Below, in pieces: positions 25,014-33,246 of a stretch of 64,000 nucleotides of DNA. The notes beneath the pieces were generated by a model. It searched no databases. It saw only the letters and a list, made by a program, of their open reading frames with translations, and was not told where the DNA came from. Numbering within the stretch: the first letter of the stretch is position 1; the number at the start of each line of letters is the position of its first letter. The DNA lies in contig CAVZQP010000003.1 of assembly GCA_963777485.1 (NCBI GenBank), forward strand, positions 1 through 64,000, given 5' to 3'. The DNA comes from Bog-473 sp963777485. Its GTDB lineage: Bacteria; Actinomycetota; Acidimicrobiia; Acidimicrobiales; RAAP-2. Both the position numbers and the translations under genes were made by a program.

Positions 25014-26360
25014 GTGACCGACACCGCGACCGAGACGACCAGCACGGACGAGCTGCTCAGCGAGCTGCGGTCCTGGCTGGAGCACAACTGGGACCCCGAC
25101 CTGACGGTGGCGCAATGGTGGGAGCGCTTGGGTCTGGCCGGATGGTCCGCTCCCGGCCTGCCGCTCAACGCCTACGGCAAAGCCATGGCCCGCTCGGACA
25201 CCGTGCTGGTCCAGCAGGAGGTTGCCAAGTTCGGCGCGCTGGGAGCCCCGGCGGGCCTGGGTCTCCTCCTCGCCGCGCCCACGATCGCCACGCACGGCAC
25301 GCAGGAGCAGATCGACCTCTACGTCCGCGAGATCGTCACCGGGCAGAAGGCCTGGTGCCAACTCTTCAGCGAGCCCCAGGCCGGATCGGACCTGGCCGGC
25401 CTCCAGACGAGGGCCATCAAGGACGGCGACGAATGGATCGTCAACGGGCAGAAAGTGTGGACATCGGGCGGCCAGTACGCCGATCTCGGCATGCTCCTCG
25501 CCCGGACGGACCCCGAGGTGCCAAAGCACCAAGGGATCTCGTACTTCGCCTTCGAGATGCTCCAAGACGGGGTGGAGGTCCGTCCCCTCAAGGAGATGAC
25601 CGGGCACGCGCTCTTCAACGAGGTCTTCATCACCGACGCCCGCGTAGCCGACTCCGCGCTCATCGGCGGCCTGAACAACGGGTGGGCCGCCGCCAACACG
25701 ACGCTGGCCAACGAGCGCGCCGGCCTCGGTTCCGGGGGCGGGAACGCGGCCGGTGGCGGGTTGGCTCAGCCGGGGACCGTCATGGGCATGCTCGACAAGC
25801 GCGTCGGCGACCTCGTCGGGCCGAAGCCCGCCGCCGGTGGCAAGCAGAGGTCCCAGAACCCGGCGGGTGCGCTCGGCGCCATGCGGGGCGGTGCCGGGAT
25901 GCTCATCTCGCTGGCCCAGTCGCGCGGTCTGAACAAGGACGCGGGGATCCGCCAGGACCTGGCCCGCCTCCACACGCTCGGCGAGATCGGGCGCTTCAAC
26001 GGCCTGCGGGTCAAGGCGGTGAAGGAGAAGGGAGGCGACATCCCAGGCATGCCCAACGTCTCCAAGTTATCGATGAGCCAGATCGTCCGGCTGACCCGCG
26101 ACCTCGGCCTGCGCATTTTGGGGCCGGCCGGGATGCTCCACGCCTACGACGCGGAAGCGAAAGCGGAATTGCAGCAGTCCACGCGCGATCCATTCGCGGG
26201 TGGCGTCACCGAGATGGCTTTGTTCGCGCAGGCGCCGCCCATCTACGGCGGAACCGACCAGGTGCAGCGCAACATCATCGGCGAACGGGTGCTCGGACTC
26301 CCCAAGGAGCCCAGCAACGACCGCACGACGCCCTTCTCGCAACTGCCCAAGAACGCCTGA
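25014..26360 (+). CDS. acyl-CoA dehydrogenase
   Basis: From GTG 25014 the protein has 448 residues. Flavin and substrate motifs are clear: WCQLFSEPQAGSDLAGLQTRA (FAD-binding loop), WIVNGQKVWTSGGQYADLGMLLAR, MTGHALFNEVFITDARV and, near the end, FAQAPPIYGGTDQVQRNIIGERVLGLP. An insertion rich in Gly and Lys (GSGGGNAAGGGLAQPG to GGKQRSQNP) lies mid-protein. It is the first gene of a plus-strand lipid catabolism operon running to 31673. The operon contents suggest a branched or sterol-type side chain rather than simple fatty acids. An upstream ATG at 24966 gives a non-conserved extension. Confidence 0.87.
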   Translation: MTDTATETTSTDELLSELRSWLEHNWDPDLTVAQWWERLGLAGWSAPGLPLNAYGKAMARSDTVLVQQEVAKFGALGAPAGLGLLLAAPTIATHGTQEQIDLYVREIVTGQKAWCQLFSEPQAGSDLAGLQTRAIKDGDEWIVNGQKVWTSGGQYADLGMLLARTDPEVPKHQGISYFAFEMLQDGVEVRPLKEMTGHALFNEVFITDARVADSALIGGLNNGWAAANTTLANERAGLGSGGGNAAGGGLAQPGTVMGMLDKRVGDLVGPKPAAGGKQRSQNPAGALGAMRGGAGMLISLAQSRGLNKDAGIRQDLARLHTLGEIGRFNGLRVKAVKEKGGDIPGMPNVSKLSMSQIVRLTRDLGLRILGPAGMLHAYDAEAKAELQQSTRDPFAGGVTEMALFAQAPPIYGGTDQVQRNIIGERVLGLPKEPSNDRTTPFSQLPKNA

Positions 26361-26406
26361 CCCCCGACGCGGCAGGGATGGGGCAAGGGCCGGGGGGCTG
26401 TCGAGG

Positions 26407-27579
26407 ATGAGCGTGGTCGGCCGGAGTCTGCGCGGTGCCGCCGCCATCGTGGGCGTCGCGGACGACGTCTCCCCGACCGGCGAACTCGATCGCTTCGGCC
26501 GCGAACTCGAGGTCGCCATGGTGCTCGACGCGCTGGCTGACGCCGGACTGACACTTGCCGACGTCGACGGCATATGCCACCCCGAGTCGGCCGTCGCATT
26601 CGCCGAATACCTCGGCGTCCACCCGACCTTTGTCGAGTCCACCATGACGGGTGGCTCCAGCTACGAGGTCCACATCGAGCACGCGGCCGCGGCCATCGCC
26701 GCCGGCATCTGCGACGTCGTGGTCAGTGTCTACGCCGCCACGCCGCGGAGCGACCGGACTCAGGGCCGCCGGCGGGAATGGCGCCGCCCCGCAGGACCCA
26801 ATCCGATGGCCGAGTGGGACATGCCTTACGGCCTTCGCACACCCATGGGGCCTTACGCGCTGGCAGCGGCGCGGCACATGCACGAGTTCGGCACAACGTC
26901 CGAGCAGCTCGCCCAGATCGCGGTCAGCACGAGACAGTGGGCGGCCTTGAACCCACGGGCGCGCTACCGCGACCCGATCGCCATCGACGACGTGCTCGCC
27001 TCGCCACTACAGGTCAGCCCGTTGCACCTCCTTGATTGCTGCCTCGTCACCGACGGGGCCGGGGCCTTCGTGATGACAAGCGCCGAGCGGGCCCGCGCAC
27101 TCGCCAAACCACCGGTCTTCGTGCTGGGTGCAGCAACGTGCACCGACCACATGGTCATAGGGCAGATGCCCGACCTCACCACGACGCCAGGCGCCGTGTC
27201 GGGGCCACGCGCTTTCGAGATGGCAGGCATGGAGCCTGCCGATGTCGACGTCCTCATGGGATACGACAGCTTCACCATCACCGCGTTGCTGCACCTCGAG
27301 GACCTCGGCTTCTGCAAGAAGGGCGAGGGCGGCCCGTTCGCCGCCGACGGCCATCTCGGTCCAGGTGGATCTCTCGCGATGAACACCAACGGAGGCGGGC
27401 TCTCGTTCACCCATCCCGGCATGTATGGCATGTTCCTCATCACCGAGGCGACGCGGCAGCTGCGCGGCGAATGCGGAGAGCGCCAGGTAGCGGGGGCCAA
27501 CGTGGCGGTAGCACATGGCTCGGGGATGTTCCTCTCCGTCATGTCCACCGCGGTGCTCGGCACGGAGGCGGCACTGTGA
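26407..27579 (+). CDS. thiolase-fold lipid-transfer protein (Ltp2-like aldolase candidate)
   Basis: The 390-residue protein has the thiolase fold but lacks the nucleophilic cysteine: the region that reads NACATG in thiolases is STMTGGSSYE here (about 79-87). The HDCF motif is replaced by GYDSFT (Tyr286) and the GHP histidine region by FTHPGMYGMF (His336, Tyr340). Ltp2 enzymes, which cleave steroid side-chain aldol CoA esters by a retro-aldol reaction, use tyrosines and need a DUF35 partner. The next gene, overlapping by 4 nt, is exactly that. The substrate is inferred from family and context. The gene starts 46 nt after the acyl-CoA dehydrogenase. Confidence 0.78.
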   Translation: MSVVGRSLRGAAAIVGVADDVSPTGELDRFGRELEVAMVLDALADAGLTLADVDGICHPESAVAFAEYLGVHPTFVESTMTGGSSYEVHIEHAAAAIAAGICDVVVSVYAATPRSDRTQGRRREWRRPAGPNPMAEWDMPYGLRTPMGPYALAAARHMHEFGTTSEQLAQIAVSTRQWAALNPRARYRDPIAIDDVLASPLQVSPLHLLDCCLVTDGAGAFVMTSAERARALAKPPVFVLGAATCTDHMVIGQMPDLTTTPGAVSGPRAFEMAGMEPADVDVLMGYDSFTITALLHLEDLGFCKKGEGGPFAADGHLGPGGSLAMNTNGGGLSFTHPGMYGMFLITEATRQLRGECGERQVAGANVAVAHGSGMFLSVMSTAVLGTEAAL

Positions 27580-28028
27580 GCCCCGACCCGGCGGCAAGCA
27601 CGGCGCCCACGCGGTTCGAACCTCCAGTGGGCGTGGAAGCCGCCCCGTTCTGGGACGCCACACGCGAGGGCCGGCTGCTGGTCCAGTGGTGCACGTCCTG
27701 TGACTGCGGCGTCTTCTATCCGCGAGTGTTCTGTCCGCATTGCGCGGCCGGGGCCGACGCTCTCGAATGGCGCACCGCGAGCGGGCGGGCGACCGTGTAC
27801 GCCGCCGTCGTGGAGAACCGGCCCGAGGCCGCCGGCGCCAAGTTCTCGGGCGGCGAGCCGTACTGTGTGGCACTGGTCGACCTGGAGGAGGGGGTGCGCA
27901 TGCTGACGAACGTCGTGGGGTGTCCGCCCGACGAGGTCAGCTGCGGCATGCCGGTCACCGTCACGTGGGAGCCGCTGAGCGACGGCCGCCGGCTGCCACT
28001 CTTCGAGTCGGGACAGACCGCACCATGA
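27576..28028 (+). CDS. DUF35 OB-fold protein with zinc ribbon
   Basis: This 150-residue protein has a rubredoxin-like zinc ribbon (C39-x2-C42 and C53-x2-C56 in QWCTSCDCGVFYPRVFCPHC) followed by an OB fold (ATVYAAVVENRP, YCVALVDLEEGVRMLTNV). DUF35 proteins bind CoA esters and form complexes with non-thiolytic thiolase-fold proteins; in mycobacteria the DUF35 domain of ChsH2 activates Ltp2. The GTG start overlaps the stop of the aldolase gene by 4 nt, consistent with a 1:1 complex. No MaoC hydratase domain is attached here. Confidence 0.83.
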   Translation: MSPDPAASTAPTRFEPPVGVEAAPFWDATREGRLLVQWCTSCDCGVFYPRVFCPHCAAGADALEWRTASGRATVYAAVVENRPEAAGAKFSGGEPYCVALVDLEEGVRMLTNVVGCPPDEVSCGMPVTVTWEPLSDGRRLPLFESGQTAP

Positions 28029-28038
28029 GGCGGCGGCC

Positions 28039-29610
28039 ATGACCCTGCCCGATGACAAGCGGGCCGCCGCCGCCCAGGGCATGCTGCACGCCTGGTGGGC
28101 GGCACGCATCCCGGACCGCCTGGCGGTGATCTCCCCGCACGGCGACCGCACCTACGAGGACCTCAATCACGAGATCAACCGGATGGCCCGCGCGCTGCGG
28201 GCACGGGGGCTCCAGGCGGGCGACGCCATCGCCGTGATGTGCACGAACCGGCCCGAGTTCCTCGAGGTCCTCTACGCGGCGCAGCGCATCGGTCTCCGCC
28301 TCACGCCGATCAACTGGCACCTCACGGGCGAAGAAGCCTCGTACATCATCGGGAATTGCGGCGCCAAGGCGTTCGTCTGCTCGGGTGAACTCGGCGAGCG
28401 GGTCATAGGCGCAGCCGAGGGCGGCGGTCCCGGGCTGGTGAAGATAAACACCGGCGGCTACCTGCCCGGCTTCGAGATGTACAACTCGGTCGTCGCTGAG
28501 GAGGACGGGTCGGACATCGATGACCCGGTGATGGGCACCCAGATGCTCTACACGTCGGGTACGACGGGCCGGCCCAAGGGCGTGCACCGGGCCACCGCCG
28601 CGACGAGCGCGCTGGCCATGGTCAACTTCAGCGGCTACGACGAGGACTGGGCGAAGAGCACCGACGCCCACCTGTTGACCGGCCCCTTGTACCACGCCGC
28701 GCCATTGGCCTTCTCGGTCGCCGTCCCCTATCTCTACGGCGTGCCGATTGTCGTGATGGACCACTGGGACGCCACCGAATCGCTGCGGCTGATCGAGACC
28801 CACGGCATCACGCACACCCACATGGTGCCGACGATGTTCCACCGTCTCGTGGCCCTGCCCGAGGAGACGCGGCAGGGTTACGACACGTCGTCGCTGCGCT
28901 TCGTCATCCACGGGGCCGCGCCCTGCCCGGTCCCGATCAAGCGGCGCCTCATCGAGTGGCTGGGCCCTGTCGTCACCGAGTACTACGCGGCCACCGAGGG
29001 CCTCGGGACATGGGTCGACTCGAAGACCTGGCTTGAGCACCCCGGAACGGTCGGGCGGCCGATGGTGCCGGGCCTCGTCAAGGTGGCAGACGAGGACGGC
29101 AACGAACTGCCCGCGGGCGAGATCGGCATGGTTTTCCTGCAGGCGCCGGAGGCGACGAGGTTCGACTACTACAGAGACCAGAAGAAGACGGCCGACGCGT
29201 TCCGGGGCGACTATTTCACGCTGGGCGACATGGGGTACATGGACGAGGACGGGTTCCTTTTCCTCACGGATCGCACGGCGAACCTCATCATCTCGGGCGG
29301 AGTGAACATCTACCCCGCCGAGGTCGACGCCGTGCTGCTCGAGCACCCTGCCGTGGGCGATGTCGCGACCATCGGCGTACCAGACGAAGAGTGGGGTGAA
29401 GCGGTCAAGGCCGTCGTGCAACCCGCAGAGGGCGTCGAGGGCAGCGACGAGCTGGCGACCGAGCTGATGGAGTACTGCCGGGCCCACCTCGCCCACTACA
29501 AGTGTCCACGCAGCGTCGATTTCGTCGCCGAGCTGCCGCGGGAGGATACTGGGAAGATCTTCAAGAGGAAGCTGCGCGAGCAGTACCGGACCGCCGCGGC
29601 CGGTAGCTGA
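28039..29610 (+). CDS. acyl-CoA synthetase (AMP-forming ligase)
   Basis: This 523-residue member of the ANL superfamily activates a carboxylic acid to its CoA thioester via an acyl-adenylate. The P-loop is LYTSGTTGRPKGV (170-182), the adenine motif is in TEYYAATEGLG, the hinge region is FLFLTDRTANLIISGGVNIYPAEVD, and the catalytic lysine is in REDTGKIFKRKL (about K506). Length and motif spacing are complete. It resembles actinobacterial FadD-type ligases used for long or cyclic acids. It starts 10 nt after the DUF35 gene. Confidence 0.87.
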   Translation: MTLPDDKRAAAAQGMLHAWWAARIPDRLAVISPHGDRTYEDLNHEINRMARALRARGLQAGDAIAVMCTNRPEFLEVLYAAQRIGLRLTPINWHLTGEEASYIIGNCGAKAFVCSGELGERVIGAAEGGGPGLVKINTGGYLPGFEMYNSVVAEEDGSDIDDPVMGTQMLYTSGTTGRPKGVHRATAATSALAMVNFSGYDEDWAKSTDAHLLTGPLYHAAPLAFSVAVPYLYGVPIVVMDHWDATESLRLIETHGITHTHMVPTMFHRLVALPEETRQGYDTSSLRFVIHGAAPCPVPIKRRLIEWLGPVVTEYYAATEGLGTWVDSKTWLEHPGTVGRPMVPGLVKVADEDGNELPAGEIGMVFLQAPEATRFDYYRDQKKTADAFRGDYFTLGDMGYMDEDGFLFLTDRTANLIISGGVNIYPAEVDAVLLEHPAVGDVATIGVPDEEWGEAVKAVVQPAEGVEGSDELATELMEYCRAHLAHYKCPRSVDFVAELPREDTGKIFKRKLREQYRTAAAGS

Positions 29611-29635
29611 CCAAACACCAAAGGAGCTGAACAAC

Positions 29636-30550
29636 GTGGGTATCTGTGACGGTCGGGTCGTCGTCATCACCGGAGCGGGCCGGGGCATCGGCCGTGAGCA
29701 CGCCCTGCTCTACGCCCGGGAGGGCGCCAAGGTCGTGATCAACGACCTTGGCGGTGAGATGGACGGGAGCGGCTCCTCGACGGGACCGGCCGGCGAAGTG
29801 GTCGACGAGATCCGCGCCATGGGCGGCGAGGCCGTGGCCAACGGGGACGACGTCTCCGACTACGACGGGGCGGGCCGCCTCATCCAGACGGCGATCGACA
29901 CTTTCGGGACGATCGACGTACTGGTGAACAACGCCGGCATCCTGCGCGACCGGATGCTCGTCAACATGACGATCGAGGAATGGGACGCCGTCATCAAGGT
30001 CCACATGCGTGGCACCTTCGCCCCGACCCGCCACGCCGTCGAGTACTGGCGCAACCGGACGAAGGCGGGCGAGACCAACGACGCCCGCATCATCAACACG
30101 ACGTCGCCGTCGGGCATCTACGGCAACGTCGGGCAGACGAACTACGGCGCTGCCAAGGCCGGCATCGCGTCGTTCACGATCATCGCCGCCCAGGAACTCG
30201 GTCGTTACGGCGTGACGGTCAACGCCATCGCACCCGCGGCGCTGACCCGCATGACCGAGAACCTCGGGATGGGCGACCGGCCGACGGAGCGCAAGCCGGA
30301 GGAGTTCGACCCCGTCGACCCGGCCAACATCGCGCCGATCGTCGTGTGGCTGGGCAGCGCCGAGTCCAAGGACATCACCGGCCGCGTCTTCAACGTGATG
30401 GGCGGCAACATCAGTGTGGCCGAGGGCTGGGTGGCCGGCCCGGGTCAGGACAAGAAGGACCGCTGGGAGCCCGAGGAGCTGGGCAAGGTTGTGCCTGATT
30501 TGGTCGCGAAGGCGGCGCCCAACGCCAACATGGGCGGACGGCGCGGGTAG
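29636..30550 (+). CDS. short-chain dehydrogenase (MFE-2-like hydroxyacyl-CoA dehydrogenase)
   Basis: This 304-residue SDR has TGAGRGIG (12-19) for NAD(P) binding, a catalytic serine near 157-159 and the pair Tyr170-x3-Lys174 in QTNYGAAKAG. The segments REHALLYAREGAKVVINDLGG and FGTIDVLVNNAGILRDRML match the 3-hydroxyacyl-CoA dehydrogenase domain of multifunctional enzyme 2. It would oxidise a 3-hydroxyacyl-CoA to the ketone. The C-terminal tail (WEPEELGKVVPDLVAKAAPN) is also typical. The GTG start has AAAGGAG 11 nt upstream. It lies in the lipid operon after the ligase. Confidence 0.86.
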   Translation: MGICDGRVVVITGAGRGIGREHALLYAREGAKVVINDLGGEMDGSGSSTGPAGEVVDEIRAMGGEAVANGDDVSDYDGAGRLIQTAIDTFGTIDVLVNNAGILRDRMLVNMTIEEWDAVIKVHMRGTFAPTRHAVEYWRNRTKAGETNDARIINTTSPSGIYGNVGQTNYGAAKAGIASFTIIAAQELGRYGVTVNAIAPAALTRMTENLGMGDRPTERKPEEFDPVDPANIAPIVVWLGSAESKDITGRVFNVMGGNISVAEGWVAGPGQDKKDRWEPEELGKVVPDLVAKAAPNANMGGRRG

Positions 30551-30560
30551 TTTCGGTCCC

Positions 30561-31673
30561 ATGGTCGCCGAGGTGACTCCTCCGCTCCCGGCCCGGCAGG
30601 ACGTCGAGGCCTCCGTCCAAGTCATTCACGACAACGCGGAGCGCCTGTTCCTCTGGGATTACGAGCGTGATCGCGGGCAGCTCGTCACGCTCTACAACAA
30701 GGCCATGGGTTCGCAGTGGAACAGCGTGAAGGACCTCGACTGGTCCATCGAGGTCGACCCCGAGCGGCTGGTGGCCGAAGGGGGTAGCCCCGTGGTCGAC
30801 GTAGCGCGGGTGGCGGGCACGCTGCCGGGGTCGCCCATGGCGAAGTGGACGGAGAAGGAGTACTCGCAACTCGGCATCGAGTTCTTCAAGGCGAACCTGT
30901 CCCAGTTCATGCACGGCGAGCAGGGCGCCATGATGACCGCTGCCAAGATCGTCGAGACCGTGCCGTGGATCGACGCCAAGTACTACGCGTCGACCCAGAC
31001 CATGGACGAGGCGCGCCACACCGAGGTGTTCGCCAAGTACCTGCGGACGAAGCTGGGCGACGCCTACCCGATGAGCCCGTTCCTCAAGGCGCAGATCTGG
31101 GGGCTGCTCGAGGACCCGCGGTGGGACATCGCGTATCTGGGGATGCAGATCGTGATCGAGTCGCTGGCGCTGGCGGCGTTCGGCGACATGCTCAGGCGTA
31201 TCAAGGAACCGCTGCTCCAGAAGCTCTTGCGCTACGTGATGTCCGACGAGGCGCGTCACGTGGCCTTCGGCGTCCTGACGCTGTCGGAGTTCTACGGCGA
31301 CCTGAGCGAGGCCGAGCTCTTGGAGCGCCAGGAATTCCTCGTCGACGCGACCTTGAACCAGCGGGCGCGGGCGACGACGCCCGAGGTGTGGGAGCGGCTC
31401 GGGACGACCGGCGAGGCTGTCTTGCCGTTCCTGCTGCAGGCGGCCGAGCAGATGAAGACGAACTTGATGGGCGGCTTCGCGCGGGGATTCTTCGCCAAGC
31501 TTGTCCCCAACGTCCGCAAGCTCGGCCTCCTTGACGCCAACAACGGCTGGCTGCGCCAGCGCTGGGGCGAGGCCGGGCTGCTGGAGTTCGAGTTCGCCGA
31601 CGACACCGGCTCGGACTACGAGTCCTACGACGAAGTGGCCAAGGACCGGGCTGCGGTCTCGCCGGAGGAGTAG
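30561..31673 (+). CDS. ferritin-like di-iron protein (R2-like oxygenase candidate)
   Basis: This 370-residue helical protein shows a full carboxylate-bridged di-iron ligand set: Glu120 (MHGEQGAMM), E150-x2-H153 (MDEARHTEVF), Glu200 (IVIESLALAAF) and E230-x2-H233 (SDEARHVAFG). The E, ExxH, E, ExxH order is that of ribonucleotide reductase R2, fatty acid desaturases and related hydroxylases. Length and context fit an oxygenase or desaturase in the lipid operon, not a storage ferritin. ATG 30561 follows the SDR stop by 10 nt. The substrate is unknown. Confidence 0.78.
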   Translation: MVAEVTPPLPARQDVEASVQVIHDNAERLFLWDYERDRGQLVTLYNKAMGSQWNSVKDLDWSIEVDPERLVAEGGSPVVDVARVAGTLPGSPMAKWTEKEYSQLGIEFFKANLSQFMHGEQGAMMTAAKIVETVPWIDAKYYASTQTMDEARHTEVFAKYLRTKLGDAYPMSPFLKAQIWGLLEDPRWDIAYLGMQIVIESLALAAFGDMLRRIKEPLLQKLLRYVMSDEARHVAFGVLTLSEFYGDLSEAELLERQEFLVDATLNQRARATTPEVWERLGTTGEAVLPFLLQAAEQMKTNLMGGFARGFFAKLVPNVRKLGLLDANNGWLRQRWGEAGLLEFEFADDTGSDYESYDEVAKDRAAVSPEE

Positions 31674-31721
31674 ACCGGCCGCCGGCAGGCGCCAGGTGCG
31701 AACGGCGGGGCGGCTCTCGAC

Positions 31722-32264
31722 TCAGAGACGGTAATGGAGGTAGACCACGCCGCTGCGAAAGCGACGCTCGTCCAACAGCTCGAGCTCCGCATGGACGCCG
31801 ACGGGCAAGGCGCTTTTGCCACCGCCCACGAGGACCGGTCCGAGGAAGAGATGGCACTCGTCCACCAAACCCTCGGCAATCGCCTGGCCTGCGATCTCGG
31901 CCCCGCCGATCGAGATGTCCGATCGCGAGCTCTCCTTCAGCCGCTTGATCGCCTCGGCGTCGAACTCGCGCTCGATCCGGGTTCTTTCACTGGAAACCGT
32001 GTGAAGCGTCCGGGAGTAGACAATCTTCTCGGCCGCCCGCCAGATCTCCGCGTAGTCCCGGTACACCCCCGCATGATCGCCGGTCTCCCACCAGACCATC
32101 GTCTCGTACATGCGCCGCCCGTACAGGTGGGTGCCGACGGACCGCTCAAGGTCGTTGACGAACGCGTGCACCTCTTCGTCCGGCTCCGCCCAGTCGAATT
32201 TGCCCTGCTCGTCCTCGATGTAACCGTCGAGCGACGCGATCGCCAAATAAGTCAGGCTGGCCAT
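31722..32264 (-). CDS. dihydrofolate reductase-like (RibD C-terminal fold) protein
   Basis: This 180-residue protein has the family start (YLAIASLDGYIEDEQGKFDW), the cofactor-side segment THLYGRRMYETMVWW and the conserved DISIGGAEIAGQAIAEGLVDECHLFLGPVLVGGG. Such stand-alone proteins bind NADPH; their substrates are mostly unknown, and true folate activity is not implied. It is convergent with the di-iron gene. It is the first of three members of this fold in the window (also 47189 and 52759). Confidence 0.83.
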   Translation of the reverse strand: MASLTYLAIASLDGYIEDEQGKFDWAEPDEEVHAFVNDLERSVGTHLYGRRMYETMVWWETGDHAGVYRDYAEIWRAAEKIVYSRTLHTVSSERTRIEREFDAEAIKRLKESSRSDISIGGAEIAGQAIAEGLVDECHLFLGPVLVGGGKSALPVGVHAELELLDERRFRSGVVYLHYRL

Positions 32265-32571
32265 CCGAGTCCTCCTCCGCGTTAGTTGCGGAACGCGAGT
32301 CCGCGCTCATCGAGGGGCATCCACAGGCCGTGGTCCCGCTCGGCCCAAATCCCGCCCGGGATCCAGCGTACAGCGGCACTTCTTGCTCCTGCGCGACGCG
32401 GTACAGACTCGTGACGCACTGTGCCCTACCTACTCTGGGATCTCGGGCACGCTGCGATGAGTGTCAGTACTTACGGTTGGATATCCGCTTCGCCAGCCAA
32501 AGCTTGAACCGTTCCCATCGACTTTGAGGAGCGCTCGGCACGACTCGAACGTACACCAGGCCGTCCGCGAT
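32265..32571 (-). pseudogene. intergenic stretch with possible C-terminal gene remnant
   Basis: In this gap of about 307 nt, the minus strand between about 32370 and 32285 encodes RWIPGGIWAERDHGLW, then MPLDERGLAFRN and a stop. A second frame just upstream reads SLYRVAQEQEVPLYAG. Together they look like the end of a frameshifted or truncated protein that I cannot name. Nothing else was seen apart from a chance tRNA T-arm-like sequence near 32540-32560. Confidence 0.3.
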
Positions 32572-33147
32572 TCACGAGCCGGCACCCTCCACGTACCGCT
32601 TGAGCGCACGGACGTAGGCAGCGGTGGCGCCCCGTTGCATGCCCCGGCCGAACGGGCCCGAAAGGCGGACGAGGGCATCACCGGGTCGCGAGATCGCCTC
32701 GATCTCGAAGTGCACGGTTCCGTCAGACGACATCGAGACCGCGAATGATTCCTCACCTTGCTCGGGATGTCCGGGCAACGTGCCGTAGGCGAAGCCCCAT
32801 CGCGTCTGGCCGTCGACGACGCCCACGACCCGACACGGTGCGGCGACCGAGGCGATGGGTGCGCCCAGGGTCACGACAACCGTGGCGCCGGTGTGGATGA
32901 CCTGACCCTCGGGGAAGACCCGCATGCCGGGTAGGCGATGTGCTTTCCACGTCTTGAGGCCGGTGATCGCCCGTTGAAACACTTCGGCGCCCTCACCCAG
33001 CGCGTCCTCGAAGCGGTCGTGGTGAAAACCTTTGGGCCTCTTGCCGGCGAGTGTGGCCCCGATGTCGCCGTAGGTCGGCTCGGCGGTCTCGAGGTCTTCC
33101 ACCAATCGCGTCATGGCGGCCGAATCCGACGGTCGGACGAACCTCAT
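32572..33147 (-). CDS. DUF1990 family protein
   Basis: The 191-residue protein matches DUF1990 along its length: TYGDIGATLAGKRPKGFHHD, GAEVFQRAITGLKTWKAHRL, VIHTGATVVVTLG, CRVVGVVDGQTRWGFAYGTLPGHPEQGEESFAV and the closing ISRPGDALVRLSGPFGRGMQ. The family is thought to adopt a START-like fold, and its function is unknown. It is an isolated gene on the minus strand, with an ATG start at 33147. Confidence 0.83.
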   Translation of the reverse strand: MRFVRPSDSAAMTRLVEDLETAEPTYGDIGATLAGKRPKGFHHDRFEDALGEGAEVFQRAITGLKTWKAHRLPGMRVFPEGQVIHTGATVVVTLGAPIASVAAPCRVVGVVDGQTRWGFAYGTLPGHPEQGEESFAVSMSSDGTVHFEIEAISRPGDALVRLSGPFGRGMQRGATAAYVRALKRYVEGAGS

Positions 33148-33246
33148 GGCCCCGTTGTTATCAGGTGAGTGACGCCGTGGATGTGCCCATCTTCGGCTGG
33201 ACCAAGAGGGACCCTTCCCGCTCTGGGGCCTAGGGCTGTCCTCGCC

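Noticed and set aside
32531..32607. tRNA-like element on the minus strand: 6 of 7 acceptor pairs, a good T arm with TTCGAGT loop, and 77-nt length.
   Set aside because: Its 5' half is the coding end of the DUF1990 gene, the anticodon loop lacks U33, and the D arm does not fold. Probably chance, or at most a tRNA 3'-end fragment.
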